Assembly: GCA_018136815.1 (NCBI GenBank)
Contig: CM030935.1
Location: 4,104,299-4,168,298, forward strand
DNA length: 64,000 nucleotides
Reading direction: 5' to 3'
Source of the DNA: Isochrysis galbana
Lineage: Eukaryota > Haptophyta > Isochrysidales > Isochrysidaceae
The notes beneath the pieces were generated by a model. It did no database searches. It saw only the letters and a list, made by a program, of their open reading frames with translations, and was not told the DNA's origin. This document shows positions 22,441-34,390 of the stretch, in pieces. The number at the start of each line of letters is the position of its first letter. The stretch's first letter is position 1. The translations under genes and the position numbers were made by a program.

Positions 22441-24289
22441 GGTGGGGGCGGCGGGTGTGGCCTCTGGGCAGAGAGAGAGGAGAAAGAGAGGGAGAGCTAG
22501 AGGGAGATGAGGACCGGGGGAAGCGAGGGAGCACAACAACTAACGAACTTCCGGGTGGGTGGAGAAAGGAGGACCGAGAAATGAGTAGCTTTCTTCTGCT
22601 TGCGTGTCTTTCCGGTCCCGGGCTGCCCGTCGGAGAGTGCCGATCGCGGGAGAGAAGAGAGAGAGTCAGAAGAGAGTGGCAGACGGGGCGGGGTGGGAGG
22701 TTTGGAATGGTGAAGGAATCGGCGCGGGTGAGCGAGTGAAGGAAGTCAGTAGGCGGGCGCCGCCGCGCGCGGCAATCGAAGATTGGGGTGGGGAAAGTGG
22801 GCGACGGCTCATGGTTGGATGCCATAGTCTAAGAAGGGGAGTGCCCGCCATGGCGACGAAGGATCCCCCCCCCTCGCCCCCCCCATAGCTCCAGAGTAAA
22901 GAGGGGAGAGAAGGTATTCCTAGCAGCTGCGAGGAGAGACTGCGCAGGGCGGGCAGAGGGAGCGGCGGCGGCGCCCGTCTCGCCTCATCGATGCCAAAGC
23001 AGTTCTAGTTCCTCTCCTCGGTGCCCGTCTCGAGAGACGGGCTGCAACCCCCCTCCCCCCCCCCCCCGCCGCCGCCGCCGCGCTCGCTTTCAGCCGCCCG
23101 CCCCGCCTCCCACCGCACGCCTGAGGCGCCGAACACCTCCGCCTCTAACTAGTCTTCTGCTGATTGCGACGCTTTCTATCGTCGTGCACAGCCGCATCGA
23201 TCCCTTGTCTCCGCCGCCGCGGCGGCCCCCCCCCCTTCTCCCACGACTCTCCCACGAGCAAATCCATCATGAGGTGGCACCCGACGGCGGGCCGGGCGCC
23301 GATCGATCCACAGAGGAGAGAGAGGCCTCGCCTCGCGCAAGACGGACGGAGGGCAGACGACGGCGCGGGAAGCGTCCACCTAAATGTAAAGTACCACCCA
23401 ATAGAAATTGGAGGAGGGCTCGGCGCCCCAACAATAGCAATAGCTTGGAATAGTGACCTGCAATTCTGTAATGCGAGACGGGCGCCGACGCCGCTCCCTC
23501 TCTCCTCTCTGCCCGCTCCGCGCAGTCTCCTCTCCTCCTAGCTCCTACGAAGTGTCGGAGTATCCAGGGTGGGGGGATGAGGGAAGAAGGTGTAACGTGT
23601 AACGTGTAACGGTGGGACGATGGGCGTGTTGGGGGTGTTCACCACCGGTCAAAACACAGCTGCGAGTAGGGCGGTCAAAAAGGGCTTTTAACTTCTAAGG
23701 ATGAAAATTCACTAAGTCAAGACTGAGGTTTTATCACGCGATCTTAGGGTATGCTACTGGTAATGGGTATATTAATATTAATATTAGGCAGAATCTTAGA
23801 TATAAAACAACTGAGCGTTAGTACCACTACTCTCACTAGCCCGGTACTATCACGACACCCCTCAGCGCACCTGCCCGCACGCCTTGAAGTGGTTGCACAG
23901 ATTACACATACACATATGCATCCCTTCAAATCTCCCCCCTCGCAAACCCCCGGCTCCCATTATAACTCCCCACAAGTTACAAGTTACAATGGGGGAAAAC
24001 CCAGTGAAGCGAACCGACCTACGTCGGGCGACTCACCGGGGAAAACACCGGGGGGGGGGGGGGGGGGGGACCTCTCGTCGAGAAGCAGAACGGCCCTTCG
24101 CCCCTTACAGCTCGCGCCGCGAGCATTCCTCGAAGAAATAAATGACTGCGCCCCCCGATACCTGCCACAAGCAGCAACAATCGTGTAGCGATAGACCAAC
24201 GTGCTAGGCGATATGTTCGTACCACCGACCTCGTCCGGATGATGGGAGAGGTACTCGTGCAAAGGTGTCGTTCCGTCAATTGTGGGACA
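22441..24289. other. Purine-rich upstream region and AT-richer spacer, no gene called
   Basis: The first 700 bp are GA-rich, as upstream of several genes here. C-runs occur at 23046-23069. From 23590 the DNA is AT-richer, with GTAACGTGTAACGTGTAACG near 23590-23612 and ATTAATATTAATATTAGG near 23771. A 21-bp G-run ends at 24069. No reading frame shows domain similarity. Confidence 0.35.
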
Positions 24290-24628
24290 TCAGTCGAATT
24301 GAGCGATCGAACGACGAGCGCGCGCAGCTAAAAAGAAAACAGGCACATGTTGATAAGAAAAAAAAACCTGGCCCTCTTTTGACGGAACGCGACTTAAAAA
24401 CACCTTGATGGCTTTGCTTCCTTCAGCCCGAGACAAGTGCTTAGAGAGATTTTGCTCATGCTTCTGTGTCGAGACGTGCTTTCGCACGCTGCCCTTAATG
24501 ATGGACAACTCCACTTTGCATGCCTTGCACAGCAGCCTTCCATTGAGGGCCTCGAGCCCTTGGTTCGGAAATTCTTGGATTCGGTGGATCGAGGTCACGC
24601 TCTTTGGGTTGGCTGTCTTCCTGCCGGC
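24290..24628 (-). pseudogene. BED/U1-like zinc-finger exon or fragment
   Basis: Minus-strand frame beginning after a CCGGCAG acceptor-like site near 24629 and encoding IHRIQEFPNQGLE...GRLLCKACKVELSIIKGSV...HVSTQKHEQNL. The C-x2-C...H-x(5)-H spacing is that of DNA-binding BED/U1-like fingers found in hAT-type transposases and derived proteins. No ATG begins the frame. An upstream coding segment on the same strand (24947-24802, MARRTKIGCPSIIVEYPDVE..., donor CGAG|GTGAGC) could be exon 1, but the phases do not join cleanly. I treat it as a partial or decayed gene. Confidence 0.4.
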
Positions 24629-25443
24629 AGCCGGCGCTCACCATCACACCGGTGAGCGCCGGATCTGCCTTGGCGTCTACGCGGACTGGACGATGCGCCT
24701 AAGTAAGGTACAAGGGGGAGTGGGTGTGAGGGGGAGCGGTGTGTGAGGCGAGCACCGCAGAGGACGATCGCATCAGGCAGGCGTATGTGCGAGCTCACCT
24801 CGATAATCTGCTTGCACAGCTGGCTGATGGCTGATGCACTTGGCGTTCGAGAAGTTCTTGAGGCGCGGCCGCGCGCGGTCGGCAGCCTCGACGTCAGGGT
24901 ATTCGACGATGATGGATGGGCACCCTATCTTCGTCCGTCTCGCCATCGGACTGACCGCTGAGCGCCGGGCGGTCGGCGCACGGATCCCTCTGAGCCATGA
25001 AAACATGAGTCTCCTTGGAGTGATCCGTGGGGGCGCGCAGCACGCAGCACGTGGCCGTTCTGCTCGAACGCGGCCCACGCCCACGCCCACGCCTCCTCCC
25101 ACCCCTCGACGTCTGGACGGAAGCAGCCGGGGACCCGCGTGCGCCGTGCGCGTGGGTCCAGCTTCCGCCGCGACGTAAGCGGTCGCCACTTGCTTCCCAC
25201 CGCCACCGCGTTCGGCCACGGCCTCTGCTCCTCCGGGAGGAGCGGGAGGTCCTTGAAGGTCTTGGGGGGGCCAATGGGTGGCTGCGTGGCTGCTCCGCCA
25301 TGGGAGCGACGTGCCCACGCTTACTTCAGGTAAGGCACACTTTCCTATGAGAATTCCTCCTCTTCCTCGCCGTCTTTCATTGGGGAGGTGATGTGTTTCT
25401 AGTTATGACGTATTTCTGTGTTTTTATCAATGTAACATAATGG

Positions 25444-26311
25444 CAACTAAGTTTATACTTGGTTCACTCATGGCGGGGCACGAGCCCCCCCCTCTCTCCA
25501 CTCCTCCCCCGCCATGGGGGCGGAACCACCCACTCTCCTGGCATGCCTGATGGCTTGCCAGGAGCACACTGCCATGCTGGCCCCATCCCTCTCCCCACAG
25601 GCACGCCTGATTCGCCCGCCCTGGCCTGTCGTGGCCAGCCTATCCCTCTAACCAGCCCCTCCTCCCCCTGGGCCCCCCTGATCAGGACCCCCCAGCCAGC
25701 TCCAGTCGACCTGCAGGGGCTCGAGAGCCAGCGATGGAGAGGCAGGAGGGGCCAGGGCCATGCCCCAGCCTCACCTGCCCCCTAAGCTGCGCTCCCAGGC
25801 CCCTGCCGGCCTCCTGGGGACCTGAAGAGGGGCCGCAGGCGCGCGCCATGGGCCCCCGCCGCAGGGAAGAGAGGAGGAAAAGGGAAGAGGGAGGGGAGGG
25901 GGGAGTGGCAGCTCTCCCCTCCGGCGTTTACGTGTCTTCTCGCCCCGTTTGGGTAAGAGAAGACGGGGGCGCCAGAACCAGGAGGGAAGGGCCGCGGCTC
26001 GCCGCGGCCACTCGCTCTTGCGAGGAGAGATTAGCGTTTCTGGGCTCCTATTCATGAGTGCCCCCCCCCCCTGCGTTGTTTTTACCCGAAAGGGGTTTCC
26101 CCCCAGCGTGGACTCGAGGAGAGGACGTGTTGGGGTGCGCGGGGTCGGTGCGTGCACTGGGGGGAGGACGAATATCGGGGGGAGGGGGCGGTGCCCCCTC
26201 CCCTTGGTAGCACTCGGACACCTGGCTCGTCAGGCATGGCGGGATTCCGGGACGGAAAAGTTGTGTCCAATTAGCTAGTGGGGTTGGCTAGGATATAACA
26301 TTAATTATTTT
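25444..26311 (+). mobile_element. Full-length SINE-like retroposon, copy 2 (A head, A tail)
   Basis: An 868-bp element is flanked by the perfect 15-bp duplication AATGTAACATAATGG at 25429-25443 and 26312-26326. It starts CAACTAAGTTTATACTTGGT and ends AGGATATAACATTAATTATT. It is almost identical to 3701-4569, including a shared 107-codon opening that I consider non-coding. The high identity marks recent mobility. Confidence 0.9.
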
Positions 26312-26619
26312 AATGTAACATAATGGCTCCTTCTCCTTCTCCTCGCCACACCCAACACCCCGCCCCCCCCCTCCGCCAGCAAGAAAATGTCTGCCAGCCG
26401 GAAGGCCGCGGCGCAGGGACATTCGGGAAAAATATGGCCACCTCTTTCCTAGCGTAACGCGTCCCTTATCTACTTTACCAAGGGGGTCCTCCATTCTCTC
26501 GCTTCTAAAAAGTCAAAAACGAAGCAGCCATTTGCATGCTGCGCCCCCGGCAGTAAAGACTTAAAGACACGACGGTGCTGCGCGATTCCTGCGCCGCTCC
26601 CCCCTCGCGGTATCTTCCG

Positions 26620-26830
26620 CGTTCCTTCGCCCCCCCCCCCCCCCCCCCCCCCCCCCCCCTTCTCCCCTTGCTCCGTTGGCCGTCCCGCCCCCGTGCGACG
26701 TCCCCCTTTTACTCCCAGTCGCTCGCGAGGACCCTCCTCACTTCCCTTCCCTTCTCGTCACTTCCCTTCTCGTCACTTCCCTTCCCTTCCCTTCCCCCCC
26801 CCCCCCTCCCCCCGCGCCCCCCGCCCCTTT
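26620..26830. repeat. Poly-C and CT-rich tracts upstream of SURF6 homologue
   Basis: An uninterrupted C-run of about 30 bp at about 26632-26660 is followed by repeated ACTTCCCTTCTCGTC units at 26750-26790 and more C-runs. The stretch lies directly upstream of the start codon and could form i-motif or G-quadruplex structures. Confidence 0.8.
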
Positions 26831-26871
26831 ACGCCTCCCTTTCGCTGTGCCTCGTGCCATTGGCCCGCGCG

Positions 26872-27942
26872 ATGGGCACTGCCGCTTGCGAGCAGAGGCT
26901 ACTCGCCCACTCCGCATATCTCGAGGAGCTCATCTCGATGGTGCCCGCCAAGTACTACCTCCCGCCCGACCCTGACGAGATGGCCAAGCGCTTTCAGAAG
27001 CACGTGGGCAAGCCGGCGAGCGTGGCCGCGAAGCACCAGCACAAGCTCGAGGCCGTAGAGCGGCGGAGGGCCAAGCTCGACCCCTCTAAACATGTCTCGG
27101 CCACCGAGCAGGCCGCCGCCAACGCCGACGCAGAGGAGCGAGAGGACGCGCGGTTCCGCAGACAGCAGTCGAAGCGCGAGGAGGCAGCCGACGAAGGCGT
27201 CAGCTCTCTCGCGCAGACGATGCCAGTCCCGGACTTTGCTCAACGCGGCGGTACGCAGCAGCTGGGGGCGCAGGAATTGAAGCGCAGACTCGCCGAACGG
27301 CTACAGGAGCTCCGCGGCGGGCGCGGCGGCTCAGCCGACGGACGTTCGGAAGCAACGGCGAAGGCGACAAAAAAGCCCAAGCACAATCCGCCCTCGCGCC
27401 AGAGCCCGGCTGATGCTCCGTCAGCCTCCACTGGTGCGGATGCGCACGTTGCCGCCGCGCCGTCCACCTCCAGCTCACGCGCTTCTGCCGGCGCCCTCGA
27501 GTTCAACCAAATGCACTCTGGTGCGCATGCTAACACAAAGCGCAAGGCGCATTCTGCTGACATGCTGGCACTCGCGGCGGGAGGGGGCGAGAAACGCAGT
27601 AAAAGTGGGGGCCGTTCTCCCGAGGGCGAGGGGGAGGACGCGCAAATTGACGTCTGGCAAAAGGCGCTTGAGAAGGCTGGGGGAATTAAGCAGCGGGACG
27701 ACCCCAAGCTGCTTAAGAAGATGCTGAAGAGGAAGGAGAGAGCAAAGCGGAAGAGTCAGCGCGAGTGGAAGGCACGCATTAAGACGGTGCGCAACGAGAT
27801 GCTCGAGAAGCAGACCAAGCGCAGGGAGAATCTCAAGGCTAGGATGACAAAGTCGAAGGCCAAGGCGGCTCGTGCTAAGGCAGTAGCCGCTGGCCAAGAT
27901 CGCGCAGGTTTCGAGGGCAAGAAGCGCAGCTTTTTGAATTAG
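26872..27942 (+). CDS. SURF6: SURF6/Rrp14 family ribosome-biogenesis protein
   Basis: Intronless frame of 356 aa starting at the ATG in CGCGATGGGCACT. The N-terminal Rrp14 motif is clear (LLAHSAYLEELISMVPAKYYLP, aa 9-30). The SURF6 domain fills the C-terminal third: DVWQKALEKAGGIKQRDDPKLLKK, then KRKSQREWKARI...KQTKRRENLKAR and the closing GFEGKKRSFLN. The middle is disordered, rich in Ala/Ser/Pro with basic clusters. Family members act in the nucleolus in pre-60S and pre-40S rRNA processing. The frame continues upstream in proline-rich low-complexity sequence, which I take as 5' untranslated DNA. Confidence 0.92.
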   Translation: MGTAACEQRLLAHSAYLEELISMVPAKYYLPPDPDEMAKRFQKHVGKPASVAAKHQHKLEAVERRRAKLDPSKHVSATEQAAANADAEEREDARFRRQQSKREEAADEGVSSLAQTMPVPDFAQRGGTQQLGAQELKRRLAERLQELRGGRGGSADGRSEATAKATKKPKHNPPSRQSPADAPSASTGADAHVAAAPSTSSSRASAGALEFNQMHSGAHANTKRKAHSADMLALAAGGGEKRSKSGGRSPEGEGEDAQIDVWQKALEKAGGIKQRDDPKLLKKMLKRKERAKRKSQREWKARIKTVRNEMLEKQTKRRENLKARMTKSKAKAARAKAVAAGQDRAGFEGKKRSFLN

Positions 27943-29297
27943 GCCGCTGCTTGGCGTGTTGTGTCATTCTCAAATAAGCTCAATGGTGGCAAGGAGTCAC
28001 CTTGGACAGGAACCATCGGATATAGGGGCGAATGAGACGTCATGGTTGTTCTGTCCGTAGTGAGGCAATGAGGTCAGCTCTTACCTCGAGGCCCAGAAAG
28101 TACGGCCCACCAATGCATCTATGATGTTTGCCTCCTGCTTTCCCATGAGTGTCAACTTGGATTGATTGCTCACCATAGCCACGTTGGTGATCCATTGCGC
28201 AAAATGGTTTAAAGTGGATGATGCACCCACCATGGCAATAAAAAAATTCTGACAAGTATCACCTATGCTGTAGCCCTGGTTTCCGATGCCAAGCCACGCC
28301 AAGAATAAAAAAGAAAAAACTTATGATATTAATATTCTTACCGCACACGCGGCCACGGATAGGCTATCGGATAGGGCGGTCAAACCGTGATTTATAGTAG
28401 TAACTACTAATACTAGCGTGTAGGCGGGGGGACTGCTAGGGGTAGGCAGGAATATGTAGAAAAATTGCCCAAATATGTTTTATAATATGCCATTTATATG
28501 TGAATATGTAATATGTGAGGCGCTAGTCCCTGTTTGACCGCCCTACTCAAGTGTCCTGTGGGGGCTCCAAGCAGGGCTTGCCAAGCGCAGCTGCCAGGGC
28601 CAGGGGGCAGTGGAGGCTGGGGCTCAGCCGGCTGAGCCCCCCCGTCTCTCCCTCGCTGGCCATGGATGCCGCCCAGAGTCACCTGTCTGCCTGGCGACCA
28701 AGAATGGGGTGGGGGTGGGGAGTCAGCTCGAGGGCAGGCCTAAGCGGGCGTGGGGGCGCGAAACCTGACCTGCACCCCCTATCGAGGTCTAGGCTTGGTG
28801 TCAGTGACTGGTGTCAGGTTAATGAGTGCTCAGCCCCTGCCAAAAGGCAAGGGCTGAGGTTGATTGTGCAGGCCCACCCAGAGGGGTGTCTGCAATGGAG
28901 TGAGGGGGGCGCGAGGCCCCCGTTGACCGTTGACCCCCACTTATAAAAGTAGGTTTGTTCCTGGGTCTTTACATTGTAGCCACGCGCCCTAGCAAACCTT
29001 TCCTTCCCTTCCAACCTGCCTTCTGCCTTGCAGCTACTCCCCTCGTGCGCCACTTAGGGGCTCGGGTGGTGGGGGTTGTAGGGTCGAACGGGGTGCTCCT
29101 GCCCCTAGCTGTCTGGTCCTCTTCCTCCTCCTGTGCCGCTAGGTGGCCGGCTCTCAATGGCGCTGCAACTACAAGCATACCTAGGCCTAGACGTGATCCT
29201 TGAAGCCACATACGTATGACAAGACGGCATTTGAGTGGGCCGATCGGTGATCACAAGGAGAAGCTAAACAACAACATTGTGCATATAAGGGTGGCCA
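27943..29297. repeat. SURF6 3' flank and retroposon fragments
   Basis: A D-like tail (ATTAATATTCTTACCGCACA) is at about 28327-28350. At 28850-28960 the E-type head is present in reverse (TTATAAAAGTAGG, C-run hairpin). At 29010-29160 the block AACCTGCC...GCGCCACTTAGGGGCTCGGG matches 8657-8720 and 63190-63250. No gene is supported here. Confidence 0.55.
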
Positions 29298-32200
29298 TCA
29301 CCATAGAAGCACAGAGTAACCTCTTGGAATGCTGCACTTGTTCCCTGCAGACCGACGCGCTGTAGCTCCCGAGAAGCGTCGCTTCACTTCTTTCGGCACG
29401 CCGCTCACAAACATTGTGTAGTGCGCTGCATAGCCACCTATGGCAACTCCAACGACGAATCCGATGAATCCAGCTATGGTCACCGCAGGAACTAGGGCAC
29501 TCGCAATTGGATTCACCAACAGTACAGCGAGCGCAGCGAGGCCAGCGAAGCAGCCGGCGCCGACAATCATACTGAAAATGAACAGGGCAACGGCAACGAT
29601 GGCACGACGTCCGCTGTAGCCCGAGGCTCCGAGCTGTCCTGTCTCAGCACCGGTGCCCATCTCTGCATCCTCAACATCGTCGCTAGAATCTCCATCATTT
29701 AGCCAGTTCGACTCGGATGAGAGCATAGTATACATGCTATAGTATGTGCGCTTAGGTAGGTGAATCAGTGAGTGAAGGAGGAGAGAAGCGGCGAGTGCGG
29801 CGACGGTGCATCGATAGACAGCAAAGATCGCAACAGATGAAGCACCGGGCGCGAAGAAGAGAAGGTACCATGTCAGCCGCCAGATGACAAAATTGATACC
29901 GAGGACAGCAGCAATCATAGGGGCCTGCAGGGGCCAAGGAATGTAGCTCTAAGCGGGGTGAGATTAGCGCGCCCACGCCATTTGTGTACTATGGCACCGA
30001 CAACAATGGCTGCTCCGGCCGCTGTGCGCAGAGCGGGGATCTCGCTCGCAGTCGGACCTGGACTCCCGTTCCAAGCGAGACGATACACAGGAAAGTTGGT
30101 CCTATTGCAAGAAAGACGAGCCAGCGCGACGGGTCATCGTGATAAAGGCATCCAGTGGCCGCGAGCGCGCCAACTAGTTGCAACGTGGAAGCCACGGCGA
30201 GAACGGCCCGAGGTAGGAAGTGGATATCGTCAAACGTGGGCGGCGTCGCATGAGAGCGAGCACGAAGCTGCATGAGAGCCAACGCGGAAGTGAAAAGCAG
30301 CGCAGCACTTGAGACGGCCAGCAGAACGTATAGGCTTTGGACCTACAAAATACCATTCGCGAAGGGCGATGAATGATTTCCCAGGTCGTGCGGCCCAAGG
30401 ACGCACTATAGCTGTAGGTGATAATGTCACTAGCTATTGATTTGAGGTGCTCCGGCCCGGCTCAGGTGCTTGGATCCGTACAGCCATTCACTCACCTCGG
30501 ATCTCCATACACAAGGGTGCCAGACGGCGAGCCACACTGCTGCATGCCCTTCATAGCTGCCTCTCCAGTTGGTTTCACCAACATCCGTACTAAATGCATC
30601 AATTACAACGCCGCTATTAGCCTCGTCGTGGCCACTTCCAAGCCGGGCACCCGCGCAATATCGGCGGTGGTATGCATCGCAAGGCACCACGCAAATGAAA
30701 AGCTTTTGGCCGTCGGCAGTAGGTGGGTGCGTGAAGAAAAGGCGGGAGATGCCGTCCGTTGTCACCCGCGAGGCAAAAGGGCGTGCACGCCGAGAAGCTT
30801 CCACCTCCCAATCCTCAGCAACAGCTTCATCCCGCATCGGAGACGGCGTGAGCGTGGCGTGAGTAGCGTTTGCGAAAGGTTTGCGGGCGTAATCGCTGAG
30901 CCCGAGAGCTCGGGCGACTTCAGAATATGCTTCTCTTGCGGTGAACAGGGCGCGCCAAAGCGCCGCATTTGGAGGCGAGAGCACTGAGGAGAGCACCGCG
31001 TAGCCCTCTGAGTCCGGGGAAGGATATGTGCCGCTGAGCGTTGTGCGAGAGAGCCAAAGTGGCTTGGATGAAAGCAGAAGAAGGACCGCGACGCTCGGGG
31101 CATGGAGAAGTGGGAACACCCTCACAGCCCAAGACCAATGCGCGCCCATGTGGGCAGGCCAGTGTCACAGCCGATGATGGGTGGGACGCAAGCATCCGGC
31201 AGTGTTGAGTTTACGCATGCCCATACCTGGGTAGTGAAGGCCCGCTGCCACGTGTAACTCGGTCGTCCGTGTCCAGCGAAGATCTTGCCACTGTCCCGTC
31301 GCGTCATTTTGGTTCCGCATTCCATCGCCTTGGCTACGGATATCGCCTTGTCGTGGCGAGGCTGCTACGTACTCAACGGAGAGGGTCCTCCACCACGTAT
31401 CCCATCGCATGAGCAATGGTGTGCCCGCGACAGCCTGCGCATACGGCGTGGCAAGGGCACGGAGCTTCTCCTCCGCCAGGACTCCATCGCGCGGGTATAG
31501 ACCTACGTCAGGTTCGGACACAACTAATGGTTAATGACAGAGGCTTGTGTCACAAAAGAGTACGAAAAGACCTTGCGGAAACGATACGATACTGTGAGGC
31601 GTAGACTCATCGAGCAGCCCATATGTCGCATTTCGATGCCGAGATGATGAGTTGAGAATTCCAGCACGACCAATCCGTGGGGCGCACTAGCACAAGGCGT
31701 GCCCGCTTGGCCACGCATCTCAAGCTATTCCGTGCTGTACTCTATAGAGCAACGTACTGAGCGAGGCGTAGCCCCCAGATGACGTGATGTCCTTGTAGTT
31801 CTTGTATTGCCAGTAGAATCTCGAAACGAGAAATTCGTCGGCCACGGCAGCAACGCGCGAGATTTCGGTGAGCTCCACAGGGGACGAGCCTAGTGACCCG
31901 AATTCCGAGAGAAAGCTACCGCCACGCTGCAAGCGAGCGGAATACGCCTGCGGTCGGCGAGGGCATGTGGCAAGAGCATGAGGAGGGCTGGCGGCATTGT
32001 GCGCCTCGTGTTTTGGGGCTACCGCCGCTAGCCTTGAGTTCGGGCTTGGCCCGTGTGCATGTTCCATTTACCTGGATCGCAAAAAGGTGTCGATGGTAGG
32101 CCGCGCATAGCCAGCTTAGTTGCGGCGCCACGTTTGGTGCCCACCAACAATACGCATGCCAGGATAGCGCCTCCCGGGATCGACTGCGGTTGTGGTTGGT

Positions 32201-34390
32201 ATCGGGAGAATCCTCGTTGTGCAAGACTTGAGCCTCAGCCCCATCCCCCTTGGAATCGCGTTGGCAACACTTTGCCGACATCCGGGCGTCACCAGGTGCT
32301 CCACCCATGGCAGCATCATTCGCCACAAGCTCGGCTTCATCATTGGGCTGTCCCGACGACAGCTCCCATACCGCCTCCAAATCGCCTAGTTCGTCGACGA
32401 ATGGATCACCGGAGGCTTGCTCATCGTTTGGCACCAATGCAGTCGAAGGGTCAACGTCTCCGATGACGCCTGAGGCCACCTCGGATACAATGACGTCGCC
32501 TAGGTGCGTTGCCATTTGCACGGCTTGTGTTGCCATTTGCACTGCTTGTGCTGCATTGTCCTGTTGTGTCTCACCATCACCCGCCGAGCCCGCAGTCGGT
32601 TCAATCCCTTCCCCTCGAAATCCAGATGTCCATACGTCCCACATCACCTACGCTAGTGGGTTCAGAGAGAAATTATGGCGATATGCGGCCTGGAAGCAGC
32701 ACAACAAGAGTACTGCCTGCTCTTCTCGACGGGTCCAGAGGCCGTTCGTTCGCATTCAGTGATATTCTTGCGGCGAGGTACTCACCGGCTCGTATGCAAT
32801 TATATGGTTGCGGTCAACCTTCCGAATTCTATGCGCGAGCTCGCGATAGAATGGAAGCAACAATTCATGCTCGGCCGCGGGTGAATTGAACCACCAGGAC
32901 ATGAAGGCCGAGTATTGCTGTGGGTCGTTTGTGTCCCCCGGCCATGGCTCATTCAGGAGATCATGCGCTAGTACCGTAGGTTCCGAGGCAAGAGAGGCTG
33001 CGATGTGCATCCAGTGCTCGCTGAAAGCGGTGCGAAGGCCTGCCATATCCGTATAGAGGGCCTGCGAGAGATCAGTAGCCGAGCAGGATGGTCAAGTCTT
33101 GCTCGTCCATCGATGCGATAAGACTGAAGGCCGCAGCCCAGCTGCATGCTAAGCAGGCTATGTGAGCTCTTGCTTGACTTCACTCCACGTGAGGGCTAAG
33201 CGGGAGCGAGCAAGGGATAGCAGGCCGCATATTGACATTAGAGGGGAAAGGGTTGTGTCGTGAGAGACAAAGGCGACGAGGGCGTGGCGATACTCGATTT
33301 CCGACTGACCGGGTGCACACAATATGCCTCCATCGTGCAGACGGCTCACCTGTGCTGTCTTTGTCGATACATTGGTGTAGTAGTAGCCAAAAAAATCGCG
33401 CTCTAGGCAAGCCTCAAGCCGCGGGTAGTAGCCTGCAGCCTCGAGGATTGCTGCCACCTCAGTGCTGGTGCTTGCGCCCACCGCCGTGACGATTTCTTCG
33501 GCGCACCAGCCGTCCAAACTCGCAGCTGAGGCGACGGGGGCGGCCATGGCCGCAGCGGATTGCGCAGCGGGATCGCTAGCTCCTCCACCCTCGGGAGCAA
33601 TGCCGCGTTCGCCTCGAATGGGCTCAAGCGCACTTACGCCTACTGAGACTGATGCGTTCCCTCCGAGGCCCGATGCTGGCCGCGTCCCGAGAGTCGCGTG
33701 CACCGCACAACTGCTGCGATTTGCTGCCGAGTGATCGTGCGCTGCTCTTCCGAAGAAGTGGGTCTGCGGAATGAGTAGTGGCGCGGGAAAATCGCCATAA
33801 GGCGGCTGCATGCCACTTGCGTGCAGAGCATCATCGACTGCCCAGTCTGGCATTCCATTGCCGCAGAAGCGGCGAGAGAGGACGTCAGAGTGCATATCAA
33901 GCACGACGTAGATGCCGTAATCCGCACAGGCGCGGACGATCGCCTTCACCTTCTCGACGTAAGAGTCGTCGAGCACACCGCGACGAGCAGGGTATGTGCC
34001 AGCCCAAAGAACGCCTAGCCGGATGGCATTGAAGCCCCACTCCGAAAGGTTGGCTGCGTCCGCGCGGCCGAAAGACGTCTCGGCGTCCCATTCGCCGGGA
34101 TCTGGAATGTGCGGTGGCGTCTTGAATACCACGTTTAGCCCGTGGAACAGACGCACGCGCCCGTACTCATCGATGAAGTGGCTGGAGGCCGGGTCGGCAT
34201 GGATCCACAGGTTGCGCGCCGTGCGGTGATGGGGATCGTGAGCGGGCTGCTCGCGATGAACGGTGGCTGGGCGAAGATCGTACGAATCGAAGGCGATCAT
34301 ATACAGCAGCGGCGTCCCGATGCCCGATGCGAGGACAAGGAGAGAGAGACCAATTGCTCTTGCGGCCGGTGCCATCTGGTGGGAAACCAT
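29298..34390 (-). CDS. Endoglycoceramidase-like GH5 hydrolase with C-terminal multi-pass membrane region
   Basis: Eight exons are read: 34390-33350, 33061-32786, 32647-32072, 31947-31758, 31502-31227, 31007-30496, 30342-30058, 29924-29298, about 1260 aa with every phase consistent. The N-terminus has one hydrophobic helix (signal anchor). The catalytic part shows RLFHGLNVVFK, WGFNAIRLGVLWAG, YGIYVVLDMHSDVLSRRFCG, the acid/base motif LLNEPWPG (exon 2), EP|VMWDVWTSGF across an intron, LSWHAYCW and the nucleophile motif SFLSEFGSLG (exon 4). These are endoglycoceramidase landmarks. Low-complexity insertions of about 100 aa sit in exons 1 and 3. Exons 6-8 continue in phase (LHYP|EGYAVLSS) into several membrane helices. 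The enzyme would release the glycan from glycosphingolipids. The junction between exons 5 and 6 is the weakest: exons 6-8 could be a separate membrane-protein gene. Confidence 0.75.

Noticed and set aside
25734..26057. 107-codon ORF nearly identical in two retroposon copies (also 3957-4280)
   Set aside because: The conservation is explained by the near-identity of the whole elements. There is no domain, and the third copy at 41527-42153 does not preserve it as a unit.
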